A stretch of 5,178 nt of DNA from an uncultured Clostridia bacterium (GTDB lineage: Bacteria > Bacillota_A > Clostridia > Oscillospirales > Oscillospiraceae). The notes under the pieces are model-generated. The model was not told the origin of the DNA and made no database searches. It saw only the letters and a program-made list of their open reading frames with translations. Positions 1-5,178 of the stretch are shown here, in pieces. The translations under genes were made by a program, and so were the position numbers. The stretch is from the NCBI GenBank assembly GCA_947307375.1, contig CAMZIX010000090.1, positions 1-5,178 of the forward strand, written 5' to 3'. The stretch's first letter is position 1. Every line of letters begins with the position of its first letter.

Positions 1-1144
1 CCGGGGACATATTGCGCAGATAGGCCACGACCTCGGGCACGGCCTCGATGATGTGCTCGATCTCCTCCGGCGTGTTGTACTCGCCGATGCTCAGCCGCAG
101 CGAGCCGTGCGCCACCTCGTGCGGCAGGCCGATGGCCAGCAGCACGTGGCTGGGGTCGAGCGAGCCGGAGGTGCAGGCGCTGCCCGAGGAGGCGCAGATG
201 CCGCGGTCGTCCAGCATCAGCAGCAGGCTTTCGCCCTCGATGCCCTCGAAGCACATGTTCACCGTACCGGGGACATGGTGCTCCAGGCTGCCGTTGATCC
301 TGCTGTGCGGGATCTTCGACAGCTCGGCGAAGAGCCTGTCGCGCATCGGGATGATCTTCGCGGTGTTCTCCTCCATGTGCTCGACGCTCTCCCTGAGCGC
401 CGCGGCCATCGCGACGATCCCGGCGACGTTCTCGGTGCCGGCGCGCTTGCCGCGCTCCTGGGCGCCGCCGTCGATGAGATTGCTGACCAGGATGCCCTTG
501 CGCACGTACAGCGCGCCCACGCCCTTGGGCGCATGGAACTTGTGGCCGGAGATCGACAGCATGTCGATGTTCATCGCCTTCACGTCGATCGGCATGTGGC
601 CGGCGGCCTGCACCGCGTCGGTGTGGAAGGGGATCCCCTTCTCGCGGCAGAGCGCGCCGAGCTCGGTGATCGGCTGCACGGTGCCGATCTCGTTGTTGGC
701 GAACATCACCGTCACCAGCGCCGTATCGGGCCGGATCGCGGCGGCGAGGTCCTCGACGCGCACGACGCCGTCCTCATGCACGTCCAGCAGCGTGACCTCG
801 AAGCCGTCCTTTTCCAGGCGCTTGAGCGTGTGCAGCACGGCATGGTGCTCGAATTTCGTGGAGATCAGGTGCTTTTTGCCCTTCCTCGCCCCGTTGCGGG
901 CCGCGGAGAGGATGGCCTGGTTGTCGGCCTCGCTGCCGCCCGAGGTGAAGATGATTTCCTTCGGGTCGGCGTTCAGGCAGGCGGCGACCTCTGCCCTCGC
1001 CTGCTCCAGTCCTTCCTTCGCCCTCTGGCCGAAGGCGTAGAGGCTGGAGGGATTGCCGTAGTCCTCCGTCAAATAGGGCAGCATGGCCTCCAGCGCCGTT
1101 TTGCTGACGCAGGTGGTCGCCGCGTTATCGGCATAGACAAACAT
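1..1144 (-). CDS. nifS: Cysteine desulfurase, NifS/IscS type (3' end beyond window)
   Basis: PLP-dependent cytosolic enzyme that takes sulfur from L-cysteine, giving alanine and an enzyme-bound persulfide for iron-sulfur cluster assembly or tRNA thiolation. The 381 visible residues are close to full family length (about 390-400), so only a short C-terminus is missing. Seen directly: N-terminal [17 protein letters not shown] near residues 67-75; EHHAV with the PLP-stacking His at about 100; NNEIGT at about 150-155; HTDAVQ with the PLP Asp at about 176; SGHKF with the Schiff-base Lys202; and [15 protein letters not shown] with the sulfur-accepting Cys324. The loop matches group I (NifS/IscS) rather than SufS. 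The start is fixed by [11 protein letters not shown] and by AAAGGA nine bases upstream. It lies 64 bases after an Rrf2 regulator, a common clostridial pairing, often followed by a NifU/IscU scaffold (not visible here). nifS versus iscS naming is arbitrary without the downstream genes. Confidence 0.96.
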   Translation of the reverse strand, partial: MFVYADNAATTCVSKTALEAMLPYLTEDYGNPSSLYAFGQRAKEGLEQARAEVAACLNADPKEIIFTSGGSEADNQAILSAARNGARKGKKHLISTKFEHHAVLHTLKRLEKDGFEVTLLDVHEDGVVRVEDLAAAIRPDTALVTVMFANNEIGTVQPITELGALCREKGIPFHTDAVQAAGHMPIDVKAMNIDMLSISGHKFHAPKGVGALYVRKGILVSNLIDGGAQERGKRAGTENVAGIVAMAAALRESVEHMEENTAKIIPMRDRLFAELSKIPHSRINGSLEHHVPGTVNMCFEGIEGESLLLMLDDRGICASSGSACTSGSLDPSHVLLAIGLPHEVAHGSLRLSIGEYNTPEEIEHIIEAVPEVVAYLRNMSP

Positions 1145-1153
1145 GGTCTCTCG

Positions 1154-1159
1154 TCCTTT
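1154..1159 (-). promoter_or_regulatory. Ribosome binding site of the cysteine desulfurase
   Basis: On the minus strand the sequence reads AAAGGA, nine bases before the ATG at 1144-1142. It supports this ATG as the start of the desulfurase, in agreement with the family N-terminus. Confidence 0.75.
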
Positions 1160-1162
1160 CTT

Positions 1163-1187
1163 ATTTCCTATCATTCCGATGGGAATT
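1163..1187. promoter_or_regulatory. 25-bp dyad, candidate Rrf2 operator at the desulfurase promoter
   Basis: On the plus strand the left arm ATTTCCTAT (1163-1171) and right arm ATGGGAATT (1179-1187) form an inverted repeat matching at 7 of 9 positions, with a 7-base centre. A second, perfect dyad ATTCC-GATG-GGAAT is nested at 1173-1186. The element overlaps the downstream part of the TATAAT box and the expected transcription start near 1178, where a bound repressor would block RNA polymerase. Rrf2-family proteins bind as dimers to dyads of roughly this size. That the neighbouring Rrf2 protein is the ligand is inference. Confidence 0.5.
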
Positions 1188-1212
1188 ATATCATATCCCC
1201 CGGCTTTGTCAA
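1185..1212 (-). promoter_or_regulatory. Near-consensus sigma-A promoter of the cysteine desulfurase
   Basis: The minus strand carries a perfect TTGACA (-35, positions 1212-1207) and a perfect TATAAT (-10, positions 1190-1185) separated by 16 bp. The -35 box contains the TGA stop codon of the upstream Rrf2 gene (1211-1209). The predicted start is near 1178, giving a leader of about 34 bases with the ribosome binding site inside it. Such a strong promoter between two short-spaced genes suggests the desulfurase can be expressed independently of the regulator and is held down by a repressor. Confidence 0.75.
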
Positions 1213-1634
1213 GTCCCCGCCTGCCATTTTTCTCCCGTCAGCAGGTCCTGCAGGCTGACGCCGTCCAGGTAGGCGTTGGTCAGCTCGTCCAGCTCCCGCC
1301 ACATCGGCAGCGTGATGCAGGCGGCGGCCCGGTCGCACTGGATCTCGCCGTCTTTGATGCAGGCCACGGGCGCAAGATTGTCCTCCAGGCAGCGCAGGAT
1401 CTCCCCCACGCTGTAGTCCGCCGGGCTGCGGCTGAGGCGGTAGCCGCCCTCCTTGCCGCGGGTGCTCTCCAGCAGCTCTGCTTTTTTCAGGCAGCTGACG
1501 ATCATCTCCAGGTATTTCATCGAGATGTCCTGCCGCTCGGCGACGGTCTTGAGCGAGACGAAGCCCTCGTCCGGGTGCTGCGCCAGATCGATCATCACGC
1601 GCAGCGCATAGCGTCCCTTGCTGGTAATATTCAT
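1209..1634 (-). CDS. iscR: Rrf2-family transcriptional regulator, IscR type
   Basis: A 141-residue DNA-binding regulator, probably sensing iron-sulfur cluster status and controlling cluster biogenesis genes. Residues 1-43 line up without gaps with E. coli IscR as I remember it: TSKGRYA at 4-10, the helix-turn-helix around [11 protein letters not shown] (33-43) with Glu43 at the position important for IscR site choice, and a wing with RGKEGGYRL (59-67). Cys92, Cys100 and Cys106 correspond to the cluster-binding Cys92, Cys98 and Cys104 of IscR. The fourth IscR ligand, His107 (in C-x-x-H), is replaced by Leu109 in CITL. Two more cysteines are at 48 and 82. The start is the ATG of MNITSKG, six bases after GAGGTG; a longer in-frame start would lie upstream of the preceding terminator. 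It has its own extended -10 promoter carrying a half-site shared with the desulfurase promoter, suggesting autoregulation. A cysteine-metabolism (CymR-like) role is less likely given the three-cysteine cluster. Confidence 0.9.
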   Translation of the reverse strand: MNITSKGRYALRVMIDLAQHPDEGFVSLKTVAERQDISMKYLEMIVSCLKKAELLESTRGKEGGYRLSRSPADYSVGEILRCLEDNLAPVACIKDGEIQCDRAAACITLPMWRELDELTNAYLDGVSLQDLLTGEKWQAGT

Positions 1635-1640
1635 CCTGTT

Positions 1641-1646
1641 CACCTC
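1641..1646 (-). promoter_or_regulatory. Ribosome binding site of the Rrf2 regulator
   Basis: On the minus strand GAGGTG (within AAGAGGTG) lies six bases before the ATG at 1634-1632. It decides this start over an in-frame ATG at 1739, which has 35 extra non-family residues and sits upstream of the terminator hairpin and the promoter. Confidence 0.85.
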
Positions 1647-1657
1647 TTGTCTCCGCC

Positions 1658-1686
1658 AATATACCACAAATTTTATAGGAATTAAA
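1658..1686 (-). promoter_or_regulatory. Promoter of the Rrf2 regulator with candidate operator half-site
   Basis: The minus strand shows an extended -10 element, TGGTATATT (-10 hexamer at 1663-1658), with a weak -35 match TTTAAT (1686-1681) 17 bp upstream. The predicted start is near 1651, so the leader is only about 17 bases. The spacer begins with AATTCCTAT (1683-1675), nearly identical to AATTCCCAT in the desulfurase promoter, a likely half-site for the encoded regulator. The region is AT-rich and sits just after the terminator of the preceding operon, where a promoter is expected. Confidence 0.55.
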
Positions 1687-1690
1687 GAGG

Positions 1691-1730
1691 AAAAACAAAA
1701 AAAGGGCGCAAAATCATTTTGCGCCCTTTT
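1691..1730 (-). terminator. Rho-independent terminator after the MacB-like gene
   Basis: Arms at 1717-1730 and 1700-1713 are perfectly complementary over 14 bp (core GGGCGC paired with GCGCCC, flanked by A/T runs) with a 3-base loop TCA. On the minus strand the stem runs into a T-rich tail, seven T, G, five T (1703-1691). The hairpin begins 29 bases after the MacB-like gene's stop. It separates that operon from the Rrf2 unit. The other strand has only four T after the stem, and no plus-strand gene reads into it. Confidence 0.9.
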
Positions 1731-1759
1731 CCTAAGCACTATGTACTGCGCACGAAACG

Positions 1760-2842
1760 CTACTTCTCCCCCGGATGCTGTTTCTCCCAGCGTCGCCGGG
1801 CCGGACGGCGGAGGGCCTCCTCCACCCCGTCCCTGAGACGCGGGAACAGCTTTTCGCCGAAGAGCTCCGCACCGCGCTTGAGGCCGTGCTGGAGGAAGAC
1901 CAGCAGGCTCACCAGCGGCAGCACCAGCAGCAGCATCGCCGTCAGCAGCAGGCGGGCGCAGCGGTTTTCATTCACGCGCGCCGCGTTTTCCCAATAGGGA
2001 TAGATCATGCCCATGCCCTGCATGGCGCGCTCATCCAGCTTGCGGATCAGTCCGAACAGACGTCCCCAGGAGAAGCGCCCCGTGTTCTGCAGCACCTCGC
2101 CGCGGCCGATCGGGAAATTCTCCCGGGCGATATTCGCGGCAAAGCTCTTGACCGGCTCCGGCAGGATGAATTCATAGGCCGTGATGCTCTCGGTCCCGGT
2201 CAGCGCGGTAAAGGCGTCGTAGCTCATGTACAGGCCCTGGCCCGCGGTATAGGCGCGGCGGCTGGCGTCGTCCTGCTCGCGCTCGATCACGCCGGCCACG
2301 TGGAAGATCCGGTCGTTGATCCTGATCTCCAGTCCCTGCAGCTCCGTACCGCCGAACAGCAGCCAGGCCAGCTCCTGGTCCAGCAGCACCCGGTCGTGCA
2401 TCAGATCGTCCTCGCGCAGATAGTCGCCGCTGAGGAGGCGGAGCGGATGGAAGTGAAAGAAATCGCCCCCGACCGCGATGACCGAGGCCTCTCCCCCCGC
2501 CTTTTCGCTGGAAATGCGCAGCTTGCCTACCGCGCACCAGGCGTCGCGCCAGAGCCCGTCGCTGCCCTCGGTATCCAGGGCGGCCTTGTTGAGCTCCTCC
2601 AGCATCTTGGCGCGGAAGGCGTAGATCTGGTTCTGGCTGAGCGCCTCGTCCACCGGGACGAAGCAGGAGACCTGCGCGAAGCTCTGCCCGCTCTCGCCCT
2701 GCCAGCGCTCCGCGGCCTGCTGCGCGCTCAGCGAGCGGCTCAGCGCGTGGATGCGCCAGAGGCAGCCGAGCGCCCCCAGCGTCAGCAGCAGGCAGAGGAT
2801 CAGCCAGGCGATTTTTTTGTGTTTGATGAACAGCTCTTTCAT
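1760..2842 (-). CDS. Membrane protein with MacB-like extracytoplasmic core (ABC permease-like)
   Basis: A 360-residue protein anchored by helices at about 11-30 and 297-317, with the domain between them presumably outside the membrane. That domain resembles the MacB periplasmic core: GGDFFHFHPLRLLSGDYL (125-142), then VLLDQELAWLLFGG, then GLEIRINDRIFHVAGVIE (170-187), the usual order of gate, replacement and VxGV motifs. True MacB/FtsX permeases have four transmembrane helices; only two are visible here, and the C-terminal tail (about 318-360) is strongly charged and probably cytoplasmic. The start chosen, MKELFIKHKK, gives a normal signal-anchor N-terminus and lies one base after the adaptor's stop (TGATATG), implying translational coupling; its own ribosome site is weak. 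An alternative start at 2905 would add 21 residues overlapping the adaptor gene. Likely partner of the adaptor in export or envelope assembly. No ATPase lies beside it, and a strong terminator follows. Substrate unknown. Confidence 0.8.
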   Translation of the reverse strand: MKELFIKHKKIAWLILCLLLTLGALGCLWRIHALSRSLSAQQAAERWQGESGQSFAQVSCFVPVDEALSQNQIYAFRAKMLEELNKAALDTEGSDGLWRDAWCAVGKLRISSEKAGGEASVIAVGGDFFHFHPLRLLSGDYLREDDLMHDRVLLDQELAWLLFGGTELQGLEIRINDRIFHVAGVIEREQDDASRRAYTAGQGLYMSYDAFTALTGTESITAYEFILPEPVKSFAANIARENFPIGRGEVLQNTGRFSWGRLFGLIRKLDERAMQGMGMIYPYWENAARVNENRCARLLLTAMLLLVLPLVSLLVFLQHGLKRGAELFGEKLFPRLRDGVEEALRRPARRRWEKQHPGEK

Positions 2843-2843
2843 A

Positions 2844-4493
2844 TCAGCCCGGCATACGCACCATGTCCCCGCTCTTGACGGGCAGGCTGCTGGTGGTGAT
2901 GACAAAATCGCCGTAGCTCAGCTCGCCCGACACGGCGGAGTTCATATCGTCGCTGGCCAGGACCGTCACCTCGACGCGCTTGGCGTAGTAGCGGTTGCCC
3001 AGCGGCGAGTTTTTCGCCTCGACGACCAGCACGAAGCTGCCGTTGGTATCCGAGCGGATCGCGGAGTTGGGGATGATCGTATCATAACCCTGGCTCTTGG
3101 AGCCGACGGCGAGCGTGAGCTCGGTGCCGGGGTTGACGTCGCCGCTGACGTCGAAGCTCAGGATCTTGTTGTTCTGCGGATTCTGGGGATCGGCGCGGAT
3201 GCCGCTGAGCGTGGCGTGGATCTCCCGGCCCCACCAGTAGTTGGACACCGTCGCCTCGTCGCCCACGCGCACGCGCCGCGCCTGATCGTTGGTCACGGAG
3301 AAGGACAGCGTGTAGCCGAGATCCGGGACCTGGATCGTGCAAAGGGTGTCGCCCTTGGCGGGCGTGTTGCCGGCGGTGTAGTAGACGTTCTCAATGATGC
3401 CGGAGACCTTGGCCAGGACCTCCTCGCCCTCTTCTCCGGTGAGCTGTTCCAGCTTTTCCTTCGCCTTTTTGATCTGGTAATCCAGATCCTGCATCTCGAT
3501 CGAGGTGCTCGCCGCGGCCTTGCCGTTGGAGATCTTCTGCTGGTTGAGCTGATATTCCGCCGTGAACAGCTCGTCCTCGACCGCCTTGCGGGCGGCCACC
3601 GCCTCCGCGTAGGCGTCGGCATAGGCGCCGGCCGTGCTTACGAGATCGTTCAGCTCCTGCTCGGCGATCTCCAGCTCGGTCTGCGCGCTATCCAGCTTTT
3701 CCTGGGCCGCCCGGATGCCGGGATCCGTCGAGGGATCCAGGGCGGCCTGCGCCATCTGCGCCGCCTGCAGGGCGGCCTCGGCCTCGTCGAGCTGGCGCTG
3801 GTAGTCGCTCTCCTCTTCGTCCTCCGGCGGATTGTCGATCAGCTCGTTGAGCCGTTCGAGCGCTTCGTCCACGCGCGCCTGCGCGTCGGCCTGTTTGTCG
3901 GCAAAGGCGGCCTGCGCGTCGGTCAGCGCGGTGCGCGCCTCGTCCACGCGCTTTTTCATGGCCTCCACCTTGGCGTTGGCCTCGTTGAGGACGCTGGCCG
4001 GGATGTTGCCGTTGTTCTCCAGCGCCAGATAGGCCAGGGCCTCGGCCTCCAGAGCCTCATCCAGCTGCTCGGCGAGCTGCTCGATCTTGCGCTCGTCCAG
4101 CGAGTAGTCGTAGCTCGGCATGCTCGCGCCGGCGCGCTGGCGGCTCAGCTCCAGCTGCCGCAGCGACTCCTTCGCCTGCTCCAGCTCCTCGCTGCTGCCT
4201 TCGCCGAAAATGAAGAGCACATCGCCCTCGCTGACCTCCTGGCCGGCCTTGACCTTAACGGCGCGGATCTCGCGCGTCTGCTCGGCCTTGACCTCGTAGG
4301 CGCCGGCGGCGATCACCGGACCGCTGCCGCGGACGCGGGCCGTGATGGAGCCGCTCGTCACGCTCTGGGTCGCGACCTCCGCCAGGGAGCGGTTCATGAT
4401 GGTATTGGAGAAAAAGGTCAGGATCAAAAGGATCACCAGGAACACGATGACCGCGTTCTTGACCCAGGATCTGTCCTTCACTTTCATTTCCAT
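2844..4493 (-). CDS. HlyD/RND-type membrane fusion adaptor with long coiled coil
   Basis: A 549-residue adaptor of the type that links an inner-membrane exporter to outer parts of the envelope. In order: a short basic N-terminus; one transmembrane anchor (about 13-29); the first half of a lipoyl-like domain (about 66-96, VKAGQEVSEGDVLF); about 250 residues of Glu/Ala/Gln-rich coiled coil (about 100-352) with breaks near 123-130, 161-166, 221-230 (acidic NPPEDEEES) and 252-259; the second lipoyl half (about 359-388, VSGIIENVYYTAGNTPAKGDTL); a beta-barrel (about 392-455); and a membrane-proximal domain (about 470-545) with IIPNSAIRSDTNGSFV and SYGDFVITTS. The length exceeds typical Gram-negative adaptors (about 370-400), mostly through the coiled coil. 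The start is supported by AGAGGA nine bases upstream; an in-frame ATG two codons later has poorer spacing. It precedes and is probably coupled to the MacB-like gene. Substrate unknown. Confidence 0.9.
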   Translation of the reverse strand: MEMKVKDRSWVKNAVIVFLVILLILTFFSNTIMNRSLAEVATQSVTSGSITARVRGSGPVIAAGAYEVKAEQTREIRAVKVKAGQEVSEGDVLFIFGEGSSEELEQAKESLRQLELSRQRAGASMPSYDYSLDERKIEQLAEQLDEALEAEALAYLALENNGNIPASVLNEANAKVEAMKKRVDEARTALTDAQAAFADKQADAQARVDEALERLNELIDNPPEDEEESDYQRQLDEAEAALQAAQMAQAALDPSTDPGIRAAQEKLDSAQTELEIAEQELNDLVSTAGAYADAYAEAVAARKAVEDELFTAEYQLNQQKISNGKAAASTSIEMQDLDYQIKKAKEKLEQLTGEEGEEVLAKVSGIIENVYYTAGNTPAKGDTLCTIQVPDLGYTLSFSVTNDQARRVRVGDEATVSNYWWGREIHATLSGIRADPQNPQNNKILSFDVSGDVNPGTELTLAVGSKSQGYDTIIPNSAIRSDTNGSFVLVVEAKNSPLGNRYYAKRVEVTVLASDDMNSAVSGELSYGDFVITTSSLPVKSGDMVRMPG

Positions 4494-4502
4494 GACTTTC
4501 CG

Positions 4503-4508
4503 TCCTCT
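4503..4508 (-). promoter_or_regulatory. Ribosome binding site of the adaptor gene
   Basis: AGAGGA on the minus strand, nine bases before the ATG at 4493-4491. It favours this ATG over the in-frame ATG at 4487-4485, which would be 15 bases away. Confidence 0.7.
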
Positions 4509-4509
4509 C

Positions 4510-4523
4510 TGCCCCTGCGGGCA
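4510..4523. other. Small hairpin next to the adaptor ribosome binding site
   Basis: TGCCC-CTGC-GGGCA is a perfect 5-bp stem with a 4-base loop, one base upstream of the adaptor's AGAGGA site in the mRNA. There is no T-tract after it, so it is not an intrinsic terminator. An imperfect extension pairing CCT (4528-4526) with the AGG of the ribosome site is possible and could mask it. This is weak evidence, as short GC hairpins are common in such DNA. Confidence 0.3.
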
Positions 4524-4529
4524 AGGAAA

Positions 4530-4572
4530 TTATGTTAACCTTCCAATCGCAGTTTGTTGTTATGTCAACCTT
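4530..4572. repeat. 13-bp direct repeat, 30 bp apart, upstream of the adaptor gene
   Basis: TTATGTTAACCTT (4530-4542) and TTATGTCAACCTT (4560-4572) differ at one base and are spaced 30 bp start to start, near three helical turns. The second copy overlaps the stop codon of the sugar permease. The first copy contains the palindrome GTTAAC and, on the minus strand, CATAAT, a possible -10 box for the adaptor gene (4534-4529) without a recognisable -35. A pair of same-face protein-binding sites controlling the adaptor operon is a plausible reading but unproven. Confidence 0.5.
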
Positions 4573-5178
4573 TTACCGAACCCGAATTCGCGATGCCCTC
4601 CACCAGGTAGGCTTCGCCGTAGAGGAAGAGCAGCAGCGAGGGGATCATATAGACCGTGGCCATCGCGAAGGCCAGGCCGATCTCTCCGGCGTTGATGCTG
4701 GAGAGGAACACGCTCAGCGGCTGGGAATCCGCATCCTTGAGCAGCACCAGCGGCTGCTCCACCATGTTCCAGTAGTCGATGAAGACCAGGATCGCGATGG
4801 AGAAGATCGCCGAGCGGCACTGCGGCAGGCAGATCCGGGTGAAGATCTGCCACTCCCCCGCCCCGTCGACCTTGGCGGCCTCGATGAGCGCGTAGGGGAT
4901 GCGCCGCATGAACTTGGTCAGCAAAAAGACCGAGAAGGGCGCGAAAATGCCGGGCAGGATGATCGACCAGCGGGTGTTGATGATGCCGAGCCACTGGCTG
5001 ACCAGGTAGTTCGGCACCAGCGTGACCTGGTAGGGCATCAGCATCAGGATCACGTAAAAGAAGAAGATGCCGCTGCGGATCCTGCCGCGCCAGCGGGTGA
5101 AGCTGTAGGCCGCCACCGAGGCAATCGCCACCTGGAAGATCACGATCGGCAGCACCAGCAGGATGCTGTTCCAGTATT
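4565..5178 (-). CDS. Carbohydrate ABC transporter permease, MalG/UgpE family (5' end beyond window)
   Basis: Integral membrane subunit of a sugar-importing ABC transporter (binding-protein-dependent, CUT1-like). The visible 203 residues start inside the gene at YWNSILLVLP, a segment found about 70-80 residues into family members, so the N-terminus and first helix are missing. The diagnostic cytoplasmic EAA loop is complete: E99-A-A-x3-G105-x9-I115-x-L117-P118 in visible-residue numbering, the contact for the ATPase. Hydrophobic segments lie at about 5-25, 37-57, 71-88, 123-136 and 168-188. The ending LVEGIANSGSVKG matches the usual C-terminus (VEG...VKG), so the 3' end is intact. The second permease and the solute-binding protein are expected upstream of the right edge. 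No intrinsic terminator is visible before the adaptor gene 71 bases downstream, so read-through is possible. Sugar specificity cannot be read from this fragment. Confidence 0.93.
   Translation of the reverse strand, partial: YWNSILLVLPIVIFQVAIASVAAYSFTRWRGRIRSGIFFFYVILMLMPYQVTLVPNYLVSQWLGIINTRWSIILPGIFAPFSVFLLTKFMRRIPYALIEAAKVDGAGEWQIFTRICLPQCRSAIFSIAILVFIDYWNMVEQPLVLLKDADSQPLSVFLSSINAGEIGLAFAMATVYMIPSLLLFLYGEAYLVEGIANSGSVKG

Noticed and set aside
53..1258. Open frame of 401 codons on the plus strand opposite the cysteine desulfurase
   Set aside because: Shadow of the desulfurase, which has all its catalytic motifs on the minus strand. The plus frame also runs through the desulfurase promoter region.
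1635..1739. Upstream extension of the Rrf2 gene to an ATG at 1739
   Set aside because: The extra 35 residues span the preceding terminator and the promoter, do not resemble the family, and the start at 1634 has an excellent ribosome binding site and the expected N-terminus.
1775..2878. Open frame of 367 codons on the plus strand opposite the MacB-like gene
   Set aside because: Same cause: GC-driven antisense frame rich in Ala, Gln, Arg and His, without recognisable domains or a promoter.
2843..2905. Upstream extension of the MacB-like gene to 2905
   Set aside because: It would overlap the adaptor coding region by about 60 bases and place a Pro/Cys-rich stretch before the basic signal-anchor. 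The start at 2842, coupled to the adaptor stop, is more natural.
2751..4538. Open frame of 595 codons on the plus strand opposite the adaptor gene
   Set aside because: It is a mirror of the GC-rich codons of the adaptor, with low-complexity Leu/Gly/Val/Ala/Arg/His content, no family resemblance and no ribosome site. The minus strand protein has clear adaptor domains.
4563..4568. TTGACA on the minus strand as the -35 box of an adaptor promoter
   Set aside because: No acceptable -10 hexamer lies 15-19 bp downstream. The best -10-like string (CATAAT) is 28 bp away.
1..5178. CRISPR arrays, tRNA or rRNA genes, insertion sequences, phage or defence genes
   Set aside because: No regularly spaced repeats beyond the two-copy element, no RNA-gene signatures, and no transposase, integrase or nuclease-like proteins on either strand. 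The genes are ordinary metabolic, regulatory and transport functions.

Overview
The window looks like chromosomal DNA of a GC-rich anaerobic Firmicute of the Clostridia type (inference). The reasons are GC-rich coding with AT-rich intergenic gaps, strong purine-rich Shine-Dalgarno sites, sigma-A-type promoters, a cysteine desulfurase preceded by its own Rrf2 regulator, and HlyD-type adaptors as found in Gram-positive export systems. All five genes lie on the minus strand, so transcription runs from high to low coordinates and the window is nearly gap-free.

In transcription order: (1) 5178-4565, the 3' part of a MalG-type carbohydrate ABC transporter permease, the end of a sugar-uptake operon that begins outside the window. 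(2) 4564-4494, a 71-base gap with a 13-bp direct repeat spaced 30 bp apart and a small hairpin next to the next gene's ribosome binding site. (3) 4493-2844, a 549-residue membrane-anchored HlyD/RND-type adaptor with a very long coiled coil. (4) 2842-1760, a 360-residue membrane protein with a MacB-like extracytoplasmic core, starting one base after the adaptor stop. This pair ends at a strong intrinsic terminator (about 1730-1691). (5) 1634-1209, an IscR-type Rrf2 regulator. (6) 1144-1, a NifS/IscS-type cysteine desulfurase running off the left edge.

How they work together: the regulator and desulfurase form an iron-sulfur cluster supply and control unit. The regulator has three cysteines placed as in IscR. 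The desulfurase has its own near-consensus promoter (TTGACA, 16 bp, TATAAT), whose -35 box overlaps the regulator's stop codon. A 25-bp dyad covers the -10 to +1 region, and a related half-site lies in the regulator's own promoter, which suggests autoregulation plus control of the desulfurase. The adaptor and MacB-like protein appear to be two parts of an export or envelope machine whose ATPase is not encoded in this window.

I see no RNA genes, insertion sequences, CRISPR arrays or phage genes, and no clear new defence or mobile system. The most useful leads are the regulatory architecture around 1163-1212 and the ATPase-less adaptor/MacB-like pair.
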